DNA from: Thalassotalea fonticola
Lineage (GTDB): Bacteria; Pseudomonadota; Gammaproteobacteria; Enterobacterales; Alteromonadaceae
Length of the DNA stretch: 64,000 nucleotides
Reading direction: 5' to 3'
Assembly (NCBI RefSeq): GCF_032911225.1
Contig: NZ_CP136600.1
Span: 1-64,000 of the forward strand
Made by a program: the position numbers and the translations under genes. A model generated the notes under the pieces. That model was not told the DNA's origin. It saw only the letters and a program-made list of their open reading frames with translations, and searched no databases. Of this stretch, positions 54,768 to 64,000 are shown piece after piece. How positions within the stretch are numbered: the stretch's first letter is position 1; every line of letters starts with the position of its first letter.

Positions 54768-55367
54768 ATGCAAAAAAACACAATATTAAAGCAAAATGAT
54801 CAAGACGTTAAGTTGCTGATAGAAGCGATGATATTTGTCTCGCAAGTGCCGTTATCGGTGAAAACCATACAAGAAACTCTGGGCGATCAAATAAAGTTAA
54901 CAAAAAAACGCCTATTAGCTATTTTACATGAGCTGCAAAACGATTATGATGCGCGCGGAATAAGTTTAATTGAAGTAGCATCTGGTTTTCGTTTTCAAGC
55001 AAAAGATCAATATAGCGATTATATTGCACTATTATTTAAAGAAAAAGCACCAAGATATTCACGCGCACTTCTGGAAACACTATCTTTAATCGCTTATCGC
55101 CAGCCAATTACCCGTGGTGAAATAGAAGATATTCGCGGAGTAGCGGTAAGTAGTTATATAATTAGAACATTGCAAGAGCGTGATTGGATCCACGTTGTTG
55201 GTCATAAAGAAGTTCCGGGTAAACCGGGATTGTTTGGCACAACAAAAGAATTCCTCGATTACTTTTCATTAAAGTCACTGAGCGATTTGCCAGAATTAAT
55301 GGAAGTTGCAGAGCTCAAAATCGCCGCCGATGGCGAAAGAGCGCCCGTTGCTGAACAAGCAACTTAA
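54768..55367 (+). CDS. scpB: ScpB, segregation and condensation protein B
   Basis: A 199-residue tandem winged-helix protein: LIEAMIFVSQVPLSVKTIQE, ISLIEVASGFRFQAKDQYSD, ALLETLSLIAYRQPITRGEI, EDIRGVAVSSYIIRTLQERD and HVVGHKEVPGKPGLFGTTKE. These are the clearest ScpB motifs. It is 17 bases after scpA and clearly in one operon with it. Confidence 0.96.
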   Translation: MQKNTILKQNDQDVKLLIEAMIFVSQVPLSVKTIQETLGDQIKLTKKRLLAILHELQNDYDARGISLIEVASGFRFQAKDQYSDYIALLFKEKAPRYSRALLETLSLIAYRQPITRGEIEDIRGVAVSSYIIRTLQERDWIHVVGHKEVPGKPGLFGTTKEFLDYFSLKSLSDLPELMEVAELKIAADGERAPVAEQAT

Positions 55368-55383
55368 TATAATGAGTTAATTA

Positions 55384-56256
55384 ATGTCTGAAAAATTACA
55401 GAAAGTGCTAGCACGAGCAGGTCAAGGATCTCGTCGTGAGATGGAAACCGTTATTAGTGCTGGCCGGGTGAGTGTCGACGGTAAAGTTGCCTACTTAGGT
55501 GATCGCGTAGAAGGTACTGAACAAATTCGTCTCGATGGCCATCAAGTAAAAATAGCCGCTGTTGACGAGCAAGCTTGCCGTGTACTGGTATACAACAAAC
55601 CTGAAGGTGAAATGTGTACCCGTAAAGATCCTGAAGGTCGTCCAACGGTATTTGATCGTTTACCTCGTATTGACGGCAGTCGTTGGGTCGCTGTAGGTCG
55701 TTTAGATATTAACACTTCTGGTATGCTTATTTTTACCAATGACGGTGAATTAGCGAATCGTTTAATGCACCCTTCGCATGAGGTTGAACGTGAGTATGCA
55801 GTACGAGTGTTTGGTGAAATTAACGAAGCTATGCTGCAAACTTTACGTCACGGGGTAAAACTTGAAGATGGAATGGCCAAGTTTGATAAAATTACCTATA
55901 AAGGCGGCGAAGGTAGAAACCATTGGTTCCATGTAGTACTTAGCGAAGGTAGAAACCGTGAAGTACGCCGTTTATGGGAAAGTCAGGAAGTACAAGTATC
56001 ACGCTTGATCCGTGTACGTTATGGCGACTTAACCATGGAACGCCGTTTACCACTTGGCGGTTGGGTTGAACTTGGTTTAAAAGACGTAAACTATTATCGT
56101 AAATTAGTAGAGTTACCAGTAGAAACTCAATCAAAAGTAAAGGTTGATGAAAAGCGCATTGACAATAATAAGAGTCGAAAAATTCGCAAGAATGTGAAAA
56201 AACATCAACAACGAATGGCTCAAGGAGCACAGCAAACTCGCCGTAAGAAACGCTAA
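55384..56256 (+). CDS. rluB: RluB, 23S rRNA pseudouridine 2605 synthase
   Basis: A 290-residue protein with an S4 domain ([20 protein letters not shown]) and the RsuA-family catalytic Asp in [20 protein letters not shown]. Also present are [30 protein letters not shown] and a basic tail rich in Lys/Arg. RluB makes pseudouridine in helix 89 of 23S rRNA. The location after scpB is standard. It ends in a strong terminator. Confidence 0.95.
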   Translation: MSEKLQKVLARAGQGSRREMETVISAGRVSVDGKVAYLGDRVEGTEQIRLDGHQVKIAAVDEQACRVLVYNKPEGEMCTRKDPEGRPTVFDRLPRIDGSRWVAVGRLDINTSGMLIFTNDGELANRLMHPSHEVEREYAVRVFGEINEAMLQTLRHGVKLEDGMAKFDKITYKGGEGRNHWFHVVLSEGRNREVRRLWESQEVQVSRLIRVRYGDLTMERRLPLGGWVELGLKDVNYYRKLVELPVETQSKVKVDEKRIDNNKSRKIRKNVKKHQQRMAQGAQQTRRKKR

Positions 56257-56306
56257 ATAAATCTGCTGCGCATTTCTAAAAAGCCATTCTGTGGCGAACT
56301 ATTACT

Positions 56307-56336
56307 AAAGAGAGCTAATTAAGCTCTCTTTTTTTA
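56307..56336 (+). terminator. rluB terminator
   Basis: AAAGAGAGCT-AATTA-AGCTCTCTTTTTTT, 50 bases after the rluB stop. A further hairpin (GGCCAACTA...TGGTTGGTCC) lies at about 56399-56428. Confidence 0.85.
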
Positions 56337-56456
56337 ATTCAAGGATGAATTAACTTAGAATTGCCAAGGATGGCTTAAATTCTGTTAATCTGGAAGAAGG
56401 CCAACTACTAGGAAATATGGTTGGTCCTAATTTATTAGGACTTAATCCCCGAAGGG

Positions 56457-56825
56457 CTAATTTATTCGGGTTTTATTTTGATGGATTCTATAAAGACTTT
56501 GAATAAATAATAAATGCGAGGCGTGGCGTTTGTTTTGCTTATTTACAAACCAGTCTTTTGTGATAATTTCACGCGCAACTGCAGCTTCAAAAATTCTTAC
56601 CGGATATTGTTGGTAAAAATACTGTGCTGCTTTTTGGTGGCATTCATTATTGGGGAAGTCAGCGCTACGGTTTTCTTCTAACTCTTGTGCTATTTTTGCT
56701 AAAAGTTGTGGCTTAATTTCTGCGTTTAGCCAATCAATAAACTTGTTATATTGCTTGGCTTGATACAAGCGCCACATCATCCAAAATAAAAATGCAAAAG
56801 CTAGGAAAACAATAATTTCAATCAT
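56457..56825 (-). CDS. Small membrane-anchored protein, unknown
   Basis: The start is ATG 56825 (MIEIIVFLAFAFLFWMMWRL), giving 122 residues. There is one N-terminal membrane helix (2-20), then a soluble helical part with KAAQYFYQQYPVRIFEAAVA. I recognise no named family. It follows ogt on the same strand with about 35 bases between, so it is probably co-transcribed. Confidence 0.55.
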   Translation of the reverse strand: MIEIIVFLAFAFLFWMMWRLYQAKQYNKFIDWLNAEIKPQLLAKIAQELEENRSADFPNNECHQKAAQYFYQQYPVRIFEAAVAREIITKDWFVNKQNKRHASHLLFIQSLYRIHQNKTRIN

Positions 56826-56860
56826 GTAAATTTTTAAACTGCTAAAGATAACACCGCACA

Positions 56861-57358
56861 TTACACTTTAAAGTGTGCACCTTCAAGCATCAATAATTTT
56901 GCTTTAATCCCCATACCTCCGGCATAGCCAGTTAACTTCTTATCACTACCTATTACTCGGTGACAAGGCACAATAATCGCAATTTTATTGGCACCGTTGG
57001 CTGTGCCTACTGCTCTCACTGCTTTTGGGTTGTTTATCCTATTAGCGAGTTGACCATAATTGATGGTTTTACCAAATTTAATATTGGTTAATTCATGCCA
57101 AACCTTGCTTTGAAAAGCAGTACCTTGTTGCGCCAAAGGCAGATCAAAATCCTGCCTGGAACCGGCAAAATATTCAGTTAATTGCTGTTTCGCTTCGGCC
57201 AAGTGTCGTGGGGAATTTTTATCGGCTAATTGATATTCACTATTAATATCTACTGCTACTTTTCCTTGTTGAAAGGCAACTTCAACAACACCGCTTTCGT
57301 TAGCAACTATGGCAATATCGCCAAATTCTGTCGATAATATATCGTAGTAATTTTTCAT
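56861..57358 (-). CDS. ogt: Methylated-DNA-protein cysteine methyltransferase
   Basis: A 165-residue protein with the acceptor Cys in IIVPCHRVIGSDKKLTGYAG, the helix-turn-helix with Arg finger in NRINNPKAVRAVGTANGANK, and FQSKVWHELTNIKFGKTINY. It removes O6-alkyl groups from guanine, ending its own activity. It has no Ada N-terminal domain; that domain is in the neighbouring fusion. The pair make an alkylation-repair operon (30-base gap). Confidence 0.95.
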   Translation of the reverse strand: MKNYYDILSTEFGDIAIVANESGVVEVAFQQGKVAVDINSEYQLADKNSPRHLAEAKQQLTEYFAGSRQDFDLPLAQQGTAFQSKVWHELTNIKFGKTINYGQLANRINNPKAVRAVGTANGANKIAIIVPCHRVIGSDKKLTGYAGGMGIKAKLLMLEGAHFKV

Positions 57359-57388
57359 ATCTTTGATCTTTTAGTTATATTTCTAAGG

Positions 57389-58870
57389 TTAGTTATTTTT
57401 AGCTGACAATGATTGCCATAAGTAAATGGCTGCGTATGCTCGCCAAGGTCGCCATGATTCAGCTATGGCTAATATTTGTTTACCGGTAAGCGGTTTGTCA
57501 TCTTCAAGTTTTAACTGCTCTCGCAATTCTGAATTATTCGACAATGCTTTAATTAAGCCTAGATCAGCGGCAGGAAACGCATCAGGTAGGCTTAAACCGC
57601 GCATCGCCATGTAATTGGCAGTCCATGGGCCAATCCCTTTTAATTCACACAGCGTTTTTTCAAAACTCTCAGTATCTCTTGGGTTATCAAATAATGGCTT
57701 ATTGGCAATGAAAAACTTAATCCAAGTATGCAAAGTTTGTTGTCTGGTGTTTGTAATTCCGATGTCATCAAAACCAGCAGAAGCTAACATTTCAGCTTTG
57801 GGAAATAGTATCGACAAACCATGAGGGTAAGCCGCTTCGGCATTCTCCTCTACTATTGGTTTAGTGAATTTTTGAGCAATTCTACCAGCCAAGGTCGTTG
57901 CGGCTTTTACCGATATTTGCTGACCTAAAATCGCTCTTATTGAAAACTCAAATATATCCCAGCAACCAGGAAGTCTTAATCCTGGGTAGTTCTCAATAAT
58001 TGGCTTTAAGGTTGGATGCTTGGCAAGTTGCGTTCTAATTAAGTCAATATTGCAATCAAGATCAAACATTTTCCGTATACGGGTAACGATCTCAGCTAGT
58101 TTTGAAAAATCATTTACCCAGACATCAACAGCTAAGTAATTACCCGCATCGGGTTTACTCACGGCTATCCAGCCAGTACAGCTATCGATATTTATTGTAC
58201 GACTGTATCTATCCGTTACCGCTTCTACCCCTGGTATTTGTCGAGCTTTAAAAAAACTCAGCATTAATGGCCAATTGAGTTCGCCATTGTATGCTAACTT
58301 AAGTTGTAAATGACTTACTTTTTCTTGTTTGCTGCTTTTCCTAAGTTGGCTAGGGGTTAATTTATATTGATGTTTAATATGATCATTAAAGCTTCGCAAG
58401 CTACCAAAACCGCTAATTAATGCAACATCAGCAAATGCTATTGTTGAACTAATCAATAATTTTCGGGCATTAATTTGTCGCTTTTGATTAATAAATATTT
58501 GCGGTGACACACCTAAATTATCGTTAAATAAGCGTTGCAACTGGCGTTCACTTAAGTCGAGTTTAGTTGCTAGGTCGGCTACATGTATTTGCGGCTCTAT
58601 GGTAACCAATGCTAACGCTTGATCTATCGTTTTCGGTAATGGCTGGTTCGGAGATAATTCTGGTTTACAGCGCTTACATGGTTGATAACCATTAAATTCA
58701 GCTTGTGCCGCGCTTTGGTAATAGCTAACATTTTTTTCATGAGCAGGACCTGCCGGGCAAGTAGGACGGCAATAAATTCCAGTAGTGATGACCGCAGTAT
58801 AAAATTTACCATCAAATCGTGAGTCACGAGACAGCCTTGCTTGCATGCAAACGTGCGGATCTAATTTCAT
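57389..58870 (-). CDS. Ada-AlkA fusion: methylphosphotriester sensor with 3-methyladenine glycosylase
   Basis: A 493-residue fusion. Residues 1-75 are the Ada zinc domain (cysteines in GIYCRPTCPAG and PCKRCKPE), which takes methyl groups from phosphotriesters. An AraC-type helix-turn-helix lies at about 85-180 (DLATKLDLSERQLQRLFNDN, ISGFGSLRSFNDHIK). The AlkA part covers 190-493: the N-terminal saddle domain and the HhH-GPD core, GIGPWTANYMAMRGL with the catalytic Asp in FPAADLGL. One protein can sense alkylation, switch genes and remove 3-methyladenine. Directly upstream of ogt. Confidence 0.92.
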   Translation of the reverse strand: MKLDPHVCMQARLSRDSRFDGKFYTAVITTGIYCRPTCPAGPAHEKNVSYYQSAAQAEFNGYQPCKRCKPELSPNQPLPKTIDQALALVTIEPQIHVADLATKLDLSERQLQRLFNDNLGVSPQIFINQKRQINARKLLISSTIAFADVALISGFGSLRSFNDHIKHQYKLTPSQLRKSSKQEKVSHLQLKLAYNGELNWPLMLSFFKARQIPGVEAVTDRYSRTINIDSCTGWIAVSKPDAGNYLAVDVWVNDFSKLAEIVTRIRKMFDLDCNIDLIRTQLAKHPTLKPIIENYPGLRLPGCWDIFEFSIRAILGQQISVKAATTLAGRIAQKFTKPIVEENAEAAYPHGLSILFPKAEMLASAGFDDIGITNTRQQTLHTWIKFFIANKPLFDNPRDTESFEKTLCELKGIGPWTANYMAMRGLSLPDAFPAADLGLIKALSNNSELREQLKLEDDKPLTGKQILAIAESWRPWRAYAAIYLWQSLSAKNN

Positions 58871-58988
58871 AGCAGGACCTAAAGATGTTTTAAACTGATC
58901 CTATGATAAAACAAAAATGTCGAACCTTCTCGCGAAAATCCGACATTATTATCAAATTAAATTGTGGAATTAACTCTTAAGTTAATAT

Positions 58989-59552
58989 TTACCAGCTACG
59001 AACCCATGCTGTATCAATATGGACAAATCCAGAGTTTGGGTAATAACCAACACCGCCAAGCTTTAATGATTTCGCAGTGTCTCGCACTAGCTTTAAATCA
59101 ATACCTGGAATGGCAAAGTCAATCGCCATGCCTTTCATATGAAAACTTTTCTTCGCCACTTGAGTACTTTTGCCCGCTAACATGGCATTGGTTTTTGGTG
59201 AACGATAACCAGAAATAATATGAATTTCGTTATCTGTGTCTAGGCGCTGCTGAATTTGATGAAGAAAATTAAACAACCTTCTGTCCATTGGGGCAGCCTC
59301 ATTTTGGCGGTGGTCACGCAAGTTTTGATCAAATGCTTTTAGTACATCATTTTGAAATACGCCATTGGCATAAAAAACACCTTGAGTACGTTCACCAGTA
59401 TGACGATTGTATAAAGCCAGGCGTCTTACTGATTGATCGTTATTTAACGATGCATGAGCTGTTTTACTAAACATAGGTGCGGTTGCGCCAATGGCTACAA
59501 CGCCAGTTACTTTACGAAAAAACTGTCTACGGTTACTACAAACTAAGCCCAT
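58989..59552 (-). CDS. Tat-exported DUF882 (YcbK-like) peptidase-fold protein
   Basis: A 187-residue protein with a twin-arginine signal, NRRQFFRKVTGVVAIGATAP to HA-SL, and the DUF882/peptidase M15 fold: HIISGYRSPKTNAML, KSFHMKGMAIDFAIPGIDLK (the His and Asp zinc ligands) and SGFVHIDTAWVRSW (the third His). Members are likely peptidoglycan-acting or related to MepK endopeptidases that cut 3-3 cross-links. Zinc ligands are all present. No L,D-transpeptidase gene is next to it. Confidence 0.88.
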   Translation of the reverse strand: MGLVCSNRRQFFRKVTGVVAIGATAPMFSKTAHASLNNDQSVRRLALYNRHTGERTQGVFYANGVFQNDVLKAFDQNLRDHRQNEAAPMDRRLFNFLHQIQQRLDTDNEIHIISGYRSPKTNAMLAGKSTQVAKKSFHMKGMAIDFAIPGIDLKLVRDTAKSLKLGGVGYYPNSGFVHIDTAWVRSW

Positions 59553-59767
59553 ACTACCTCTCAGATAAATTATGTTAATAAATTACATGCTTTACAAAAT
59601 ATGGTGTTAGGTTAATAGTTTGTTACAAAGATTACAATAGTGTGTTTTTTGTACAAACAGCCTCTGTAGGCCAATAAAATTGGTAAGTGGTTATCAGCAA
59701 AAGAAATTTTAACTAATAGAAATAGCGAAATAAAATTGTTTAAAATTGTACAAATAAGGCTTTTAGC

Positions 59768-60397
59768 CTATAAAGCGCCATTATCTTGCAAAAGTTCATA
59801 AATTCTTTCGGCTAATTCACTGTACCCCTGCTTGTTAAAGTGTACAGAATCTGATTTTAATGACGGACTTGTTAATAAGTCTGCAATAATTTCATCTTCA
59901 AATACTAAATTATATTGTTCGGCAAGTTCTTGATATATAGCTGCGCTATCTGAAAATATTGATTTTTTTGGAACACCAATTAGCACAACCTCTATATTAT
60001 GCAATTGTGCTAATTCAATCATTTGGGCCAAATTCTCTTTGGTATCCATTAAATTTTTGTTTTGTAAAATGTCATTGCCGCCTTCTAGCAGGATCATTAC
60101 ATCAACAGAGTGCTCGGCAATAACACTCGGTAAGCGCAGTAAACCGGCACTGGTTAATTCACCTGACACACCGGCATTAATAACATCCAGATTGGTAAGG
60201 TTGGCTAAAGTAGCTGGATAACTAAACTTTTTATTAACCCCTTTACCTGCGGTTAAACTATCACCAAATGCTAGTATTTTCGCATCATAGGAGAGTCTTG
60301 ATAATTTAGCTTCGCCGCAGCTCGCCAATAAAAATAATACTGAGGTGATTGTTAATATTTTGCCAATAGAATTATTCATTTTGTTTTTAATCGCCAT
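59768..60397 (-). CDS. GDSL-type lipase/esterase lipoprotein (TesA-like)
   Basis: A 209-residue protein, or 203 if it starts at ATG 60379. The lipobox lies in [14 protein letters not shown] hydrolase blocks: nucleophile Ser in [14 protein letters not shown], Gly in [10 protein letters not shown], Asn in [10 protein letters not shown], and Asp-His in [10 protein letters not shown]. This is the arylesterase/TesA group, which cuts acyl esters and thioesters; here it is probably anchored in a membrane facing the periplasm. All catalytic residues are present. Confidence 0.88.
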   Translation of the reverse strand: MAIKNKMNNSIGKILTITSVLFLLASCGEAKLSRLSYDAKILAFGDSLTAGKGVNKKFSYPATLANLTNLDVINAGVSGELTSAGLLRLPSVIAEHSVDVMILLEGGNDILQNKNLMDTKENLAQMIELAQLHNIEVVLIGVPKKSIFSDSAAIYQELAEQYNLVFEDEIIADLLTSPSLKSDSVHFNKQGYSELAERIYELLQDNGAL

Positions 60398-60547
60398 TTG
60401 TCTAATTGGTATTCAGTCCAAAAAAAAGCTTTACATCAGATTTACATCAAGTAATTATAAGAACAAGACAATGATTGTCTATCACTAATAATAAAAGCTT
60501 CAGAACCAATGAAAATATAATAATAAATATACATTGGGGAAGAAAAC

Positions 60548-63217
60548 GTGTCATTACAAATTATCCAAGGAAATTCGAGCGCTAATTTTCGAAAACACCT
60601 AATCGCTCAGACAGTTGCCACAGCGCTAGCTGTAACCTCATTCGCCAGTTTTTCAGCTGAAGAATCCGCCGTAGAGAAAGAAGATCTTGATGACGTTATT
60701 GTCGTAACTGCGCAAAAGCGTACGCAAAACGTGATGAAAGTGCCAGTCACAGTAGACAGTATCTCTGCAGAAACCATCAAACAAAGTGGCTCAATAATGT
60801 TGAGCGATATCGATAAGTTTATCCCTGGTTTTGAGTTTGGTGATGGCGACGTTACCCAGGCTGGCGTAACTATGCGTGGTGTTTCTAGTCCAAACATTAG
60901 TGTCGGTGGTGACCCATCTACGGCCACATTTTTCGATGGTGTATACATGCCACGTGCCGCACAAAATGTTTTGTTCTCTGATATGCAGCGCGTTGAAGTA
61001 CTAAAAGGCCCACAAGGAACACTGTTTGGTAAAAATGCGGCAATGGGGGTTGTTAGTATGATCCCTAACGCACCCCAAGCTGAATTTGAAGGCTTTTTAA
61101 AAGGCACTGCAGGTACTGATAACCTGCAACGTATCGAAGGTATGGTTAACTTTGGTTTAACCGATAATGTATTTGTTCGTATTAACGCCTTAACGAATAC
61201 TCAAGATGGTTTTGCTGATAACGTCGCTGATTCACCATTAAACACTGGTGAAAAAGTTTGGGATGACAGTGAAAAAGATCATCAAGCGGCACGCATTGCG
61301 GTTAAATGGGAAGTTAGTAGTAGAACCAATGTGCAACTTTCTTATGACTGGGACAAGTTAGATCAAGGCCCAGGTGGCGCTATTGGCTTAAGCGAATACG
61401 CTGAAAATCCAAGAGACCCGTTTGCCGATACGTTTGCCAATGATGTGGTAAATGGCGGCGAAAGTCGTGATATGACCGCAACAACATTGAAATTTGACCA
61501 TGAATTTAATGATCAATGGTCAATGAAATTTACCACCAGCTTTCGTGAATGGGAAACCAATAACCGTATTGATGAAGATGGCACTCAAGACATCACCCGT
61601 TACTTAGATACTGATAACCACGAAGATTCAGATATTTTCTATAATGAACTGCAAATTAACTACAACACTGACACCTTTAACTATGTCGGTGGTTTAACTT
61701 ATTCAAAAGAAAATGTGCATCAAACCACGTTTATTAGCACTACGACTGATACGGCTGCCCGTTTAATCTCGAGTGAATTGAATGGCCAATTAGAAACTGG
61801 GGTGAGAGACGAAATCTCTGGATTGATTGGTATTCCAGCTGATGATATTCCTGACTCTTTTGTTCTCCAGGCAATGCAAAGCTTAGGCTTGCCGTTAGAA
61901 CACCTTTGGGATGCTGACCAATGGGCCAGTTCATTAAACTTGATACCCCACCCAGATCCTTCTTACGGTGGCTTGAGTGTTGGTGAAGTTATTATGATCG
62001 GCGCTGGAATGCCGGGGGTCCCTTTGAGCGGTGATATGTTTCCTACATTAGATGCTCTTACGGGGGTAACAGATTTCGCCTATGAAGTACTTGGTGACCC
62101 GCTGGTTTTTGGTCCTAGCTATACCGGTATGATGTGGTCAGAGAACTTTATTAATAACGGTGAGTTTACCAGTTATGGTATTTATTCTGATTTTGACTTT
62201 CAGTTAACCGATCAATGGAATGTATTTTTTGGTGTTCGTTACTCTGAAGATGATAAAGACTTTTCATGGGAAGTGAGCGAAACACAGTTTGCTGAAGTTC
62301 GCCCTGGTGTGAGCAATATTTTATTCCCTGCACGGGATGAATTATGGCAATCAAAGTCATGGAGTAAAACTACAGGGCGAGTAGGTACCGGTTACCAAAT
62401 CAATGATGATCACATGGTGTTTGCTTCAGTTGCAACTGGTTATAAAGCCGGTGGTTTTGATTCTTTAGCTTCACCACATAGCGAAAGTGACGGTTCAATT
62501 ATTATTGATCCAGCAACTGGCGATGTTGTTGATGTGTCGTTTGAACCGGAAGAGTCGGTGAACATTGAGCTAGGCTATAAAGGTACTTTATCTGATAGCT
62601 TAAGAACGACGTTCTCTATGTTCCATAATATTCTTGATGATCAACAAACAAGTCGTAGCTCTAAACAACCAGATCAAGCACAAGCATTACCGACAATTGT
62701 AAACCAAGATGTAGAAATTGATGGTTTCGAGCTTGGCATGGATTGGCAAGTAACGGAGACCTTTGCTACTGGTTTTGTTACAGAAGTTCGTAGTACTGAT
62801 ACAGAGTCTGATGAATTTTACAACGATTCAGGTACTTTGATACCTGCAGGAAGTAGCAGTAGCGATACCAATACTTCGTATACCCTTAAAGCTGATTGGA
62901 TCCCTGACTTAGGGTTTGGCACTACCATCATCCATGTGGATTACGTATTTAGAGAAAATGATAGAGGCGCGATTATTGGTGAAGATGACTGGGTTAATGA
63001 CATTCCTAACTACTTTGATGACACTGAACTATTAAATGCGCGTATTTCTTGGATAAGCGATAGCGACAGTATTGAAATAGGACTTTGGGGGAAAAACTTA
63101 ATGGACAACCGCTATAGTGGCGGTCCAGGAGGGCGTACTAAAGATATTTTAGGTACTGGCTATACTAGTGTAAACAGAGGGATGGAAGCGGGTATTGACG
63201 TTAAATACTCTTTCTAA
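60548..63217 (+). CDS. TonB-dependent outer-membrane receptor
   Basis: An 889-residue protein from GTG 60548 (GGGGAAGA upstream). Signal-peptide-like region up to ASFSA. A TonB-box-like DDVIVVTAQKR starts the plug (about 50-165), with VPVTVDSISAE, GVTMRGVSSPNI, FDGVYMPRAAQNVLFSDMQR and VEVLKGPQGTLFGKNA. The barrel continues to the aromatic end IDVKYSF. It imports a siderophore, carbohydrate or other large nutrient using TonB energy. The sequence resembles the large receptor family expanded in Alteromonadales and Sphingomonads, whose ligands vary. No substrate-use genes adjoin it. Confidence 0.92.
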   Translation: MSLQIIQGNSSANFRKHLIAQTVATALAVTSFASFSAEESAVEKEDLDDVIVVTAQKRTQNVMKVPVTVDSISAETIKQSGSIMLSDIDKFIPGFEFGDGDVTQAGVTMRGVSSPNISVGGDPSTATFFDGVYMPRAAQNVLFSDMQRVEVLKGPQGTLFGKNAAMGVVSMIPNAPQAEFEGFLKGTAGTDNLQRIEGMVNFGLTDNVFVRINALTNTQDGFADNVADSPLNTGEKVWDDSEKDHQAARIAVKWEVSSRTNVQLSYDWDKLDQGPGGAIGLSEYAENPRDPFADTFANDVVNGGESRDMTATTLKFDHEFNDQWSMKFTTSFREWETNNRIDEDGTQDITRYLDTDNHEDSDIFYNELQINYNTDTFNYVGGLTYSKENVHQTTFISTTTDTAARLISSELNGQLETGVRDEISGLIGIPADDIPDSFVLQAMQSLGLPLEHLWDADQWASSLNLIPHPDPSYGGLSVGEVIMIGAGMPGVPLSGDMFPTLDALTGVTDFAYEVLGDPLVFGPSYTGMMWSENFINNGEFTSYGIYSDFDFQLTDQWNVFFGVRYSEDDKDFSWEVSETQFAEVRPGVSNILFPARDELWQSKSWSKTTGRVGTGYQINDDHMVFASVATGYKAGGFDSLASPHSESDGSIIIDPATGDVVDVSFEPEESVNIELGYKGTLSDSLRTTFSMFHNILDDQQTSRSSKQPDQAQALPTIVNQDVEIDGFELGMDWQVTETFATGFVTEVRSTDTESDEFYNDSGTLIPAGSSSSDTNTSYTLKADWIPDLGFGTTIIHVDYVFRENDRGAIIGEDDWVNDIPNYFDDTELLNARISWISDSDSIEIGLWGKNLMDNRYSGGPGGRTKDILGTGYTSVNRGMEAGIDVKYSF

Positions 63218-63243
63218 TACTTAACTTTATCTAGAATATTATT

Positions 63244-63268
63244 AAGCCACTTTCGAGTGGCTTTTTAT
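63244..63268 (+). terminator. Terminator of the TonB receptor gene
   Basis: AAGCCACT-TTCG-AGTGGCTT followed by TTTATTTTT. Confidence 0.85.
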
Positions 63269-63308
63269 TTTTATCGCTTTTCCCGTTCTGAACTAAGTTC
63301 AAATATGA

Positions 63309-63342
63309 AAAAAGCCCTGATACTTTCCAATATTAGGGCTTT
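63309..63342. terminator. Second hairpin, AAAGCCCT/AGGGCTTT
   Basis: An 8-bp stem with a loop of about 17 nt, flanked by AAAA and TTTC. It would work best on the minus strand, where a run of T follows. Confidence 0.5.
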
Positions 63343-63627
63343 CTCAAGGGTTACCATCCGTGGTTTTCACTTTTTTAAAAGTCTTCAGAACTTTAAATTC
63401 TGTTCCACTTGAAGAATCTTCAAGTGGTACGACCTTTATAATCTTTCAAATTAACGCTGCGTTGTCAACCTATTAAATGAATATTTCAAATGGTTGTTTG
63501 AAAATAAGAAAAAAGTTATCTGAATTAACTTTTTATTAACAATGAGTGTTTGACAGTGTTAGAAATACTAGCGTGTCAGTGATGTGAATGATAACCTGAG
63601 CGACAATATAAGTAATTTTAAAACTTC
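63343..63627. other. Hairpin-rich gap before the last gene
   Basis: No gene. TCCACTTGAAG-AATC-TTCAAGTGGT at about 63404-63427 forms a near-perfect hairpin; upstream GTCTTCAGAA and downstream bases may extend it. Could be an RNA leader, a small RNA or an operator. Confidence 0.35.
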
Positions 63628-64000
63628 ATGATAAATTTCTCATTCCTTGGTTTTACCCAATTCTTCGCTTTATTTGCATTTGCTCAAATTGTAATGGCGT
63701 TTATGCTTTTATCACCTAAGGCAAAAAACAATGAACAAGTGAAATTGTATTGTGCACTTATGCTAGCTACAGGATTTTATTTGTTGCCGAGTATTTTTGC
63801 TGCTATCCCAGATTTAAGTGTTGCTTGGTGGTTGATCTTTTTTGCCAATAATTTGCTGCCCGGTATATTCTTTTTGGTTGGATTGAGTGTCTTTAGTGAT
63901 CATTACAGCATAAAACAAAAGCATTACTGCTTAGCCTTCACACCGGCGTTAATATTATTTTTAGCCAAAATTTTGTCAATTGTTACCATTAGCGAATCTG
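63628..64000 (+). CDS. Membrane protein, N-terminal part (cut by window end)
   Basis: ATG 63628 opens a frame that stays open to the last base (124 residues): MINFSFLGFTQFFALFAFAQ and onward. At least four hydrophobic helices are seen (about 5-25, 43-62, 69-90 and 100-118). The layout, several N-terminal helices with short loops, resembles membrane-bound AraC-type regulators, whose DNA-binding part would lie beyond the window, but no motif proves this. No clear ribosome binding site is seen. Confidence 0.5.
   Translation, partial: MINFSFLGFTQFFALFAFAQIVMAFMLLSPKAKNNEQVKLYCALMLATGFYLLPSIFAAIPDLSVAWWLIFFANNLLPGIFFLVGLSVFSDHYSIKQKHYCLAFTPALILFLAKILSIVTISES

Noticed and set aside
60607..61107. 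Minus-strand 166-residue frame
   Set aside because: Shadow of the TonB receptor plug domain.
1..64000. CRISPR array
   Set aside because: The repeated palindromes in the island are 85-95 bp and separated by genes, not 25-40 bp repeats with equal spacers; no cas gene is present.

Overview
The window looks like the chromosome of an AT-rich marine gammaproteobacterium of the Alteromonadales, most likely Colwelliaceae (Colwellia/Thalassotalea type). The evidence is gene content: an ssrA/smpB/ratA/rnfH neighbourhood, a tkt-epd-pgk-fba cluster, a trp operon with a fused trpCF next to rnm-yciO-scpA-scpB-rluB, FlrB/FlrC-type flagellar regulators and a large TonB receptor. The genus is inferred; no rRNA is present.

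Bases 1-948 hold the end of a secreted repeat protein and a decayed phage-type integrase N-terminus. Bases 949-27412 form a genomic island next to the 3' end of ssrA. A P4-type integrase (25956-27203), an AlpA-like protein and a primase-helicase lie at the ssrA side. A copy of the ssrA 3' end lies at 949-969, and matching putative integrase arm sites lie at both ends. A second decayed end-like copy at 7413-7600, an integrase relic at 654-797 and a decayed second copy of the island's NYN gene suggest that several related elements piled up at this site.

The island cargo looks largely defensive. (i) An Ec67/Eco2-type retron (RT fused to TOPRIM, 4726-6513) has a recognisable 131-nt msr-msd RNA (6544-6674) and a divergent small GIY-YIG protein. 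(ii) Two runs of integron-type gene cassettes (8722-11284 and 16330-20978) have attC sites, but no integron integrase is visible. Each run starts directly after a homologous leader of about 222 bp that ends at GCTGTTAT. Cassette products include DUF4236, ankyrin, HEPN-like, HsdR-N-type nuclease, PIN and DUF2971 proteins plus small membrane proteins. (iii) A Gabija-like pair (OLD-family ATPase/TOPRIM nuclease plus UvrD-like helicase, 11571-15510) lies between the runs and seems to interrupt one copy of the leader.

From 27390 to the end the region is ordinary chromosome: tmRNA, DUF4442, smpB, ratA, rnfH; a LysR regulator and a DUF481 protein; fba, pgk, epd, tkt; tRNA-Arg(CCU); a FlgD-like protein with flrB/flrC; mlaA, carbonic anhydrase, parvulin; trpA-trpB-trpCF-trpD-trpG-trpE with a trpL leader peptide and attenuator; rnm, yciO, scpAB, rluB; ogt and an Ada-AlkA fusion; a Tat-exported DUF882 protein, a GDSL esterase, a TonB receptor, and the start of a membrane protein cut by the window end.

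The most unusual structure is the pair of integrase-less cassette runs, each behind its own attI-like leader, with the 4.7 kb Gabija segment inserted at a shared motif in one leader copy.
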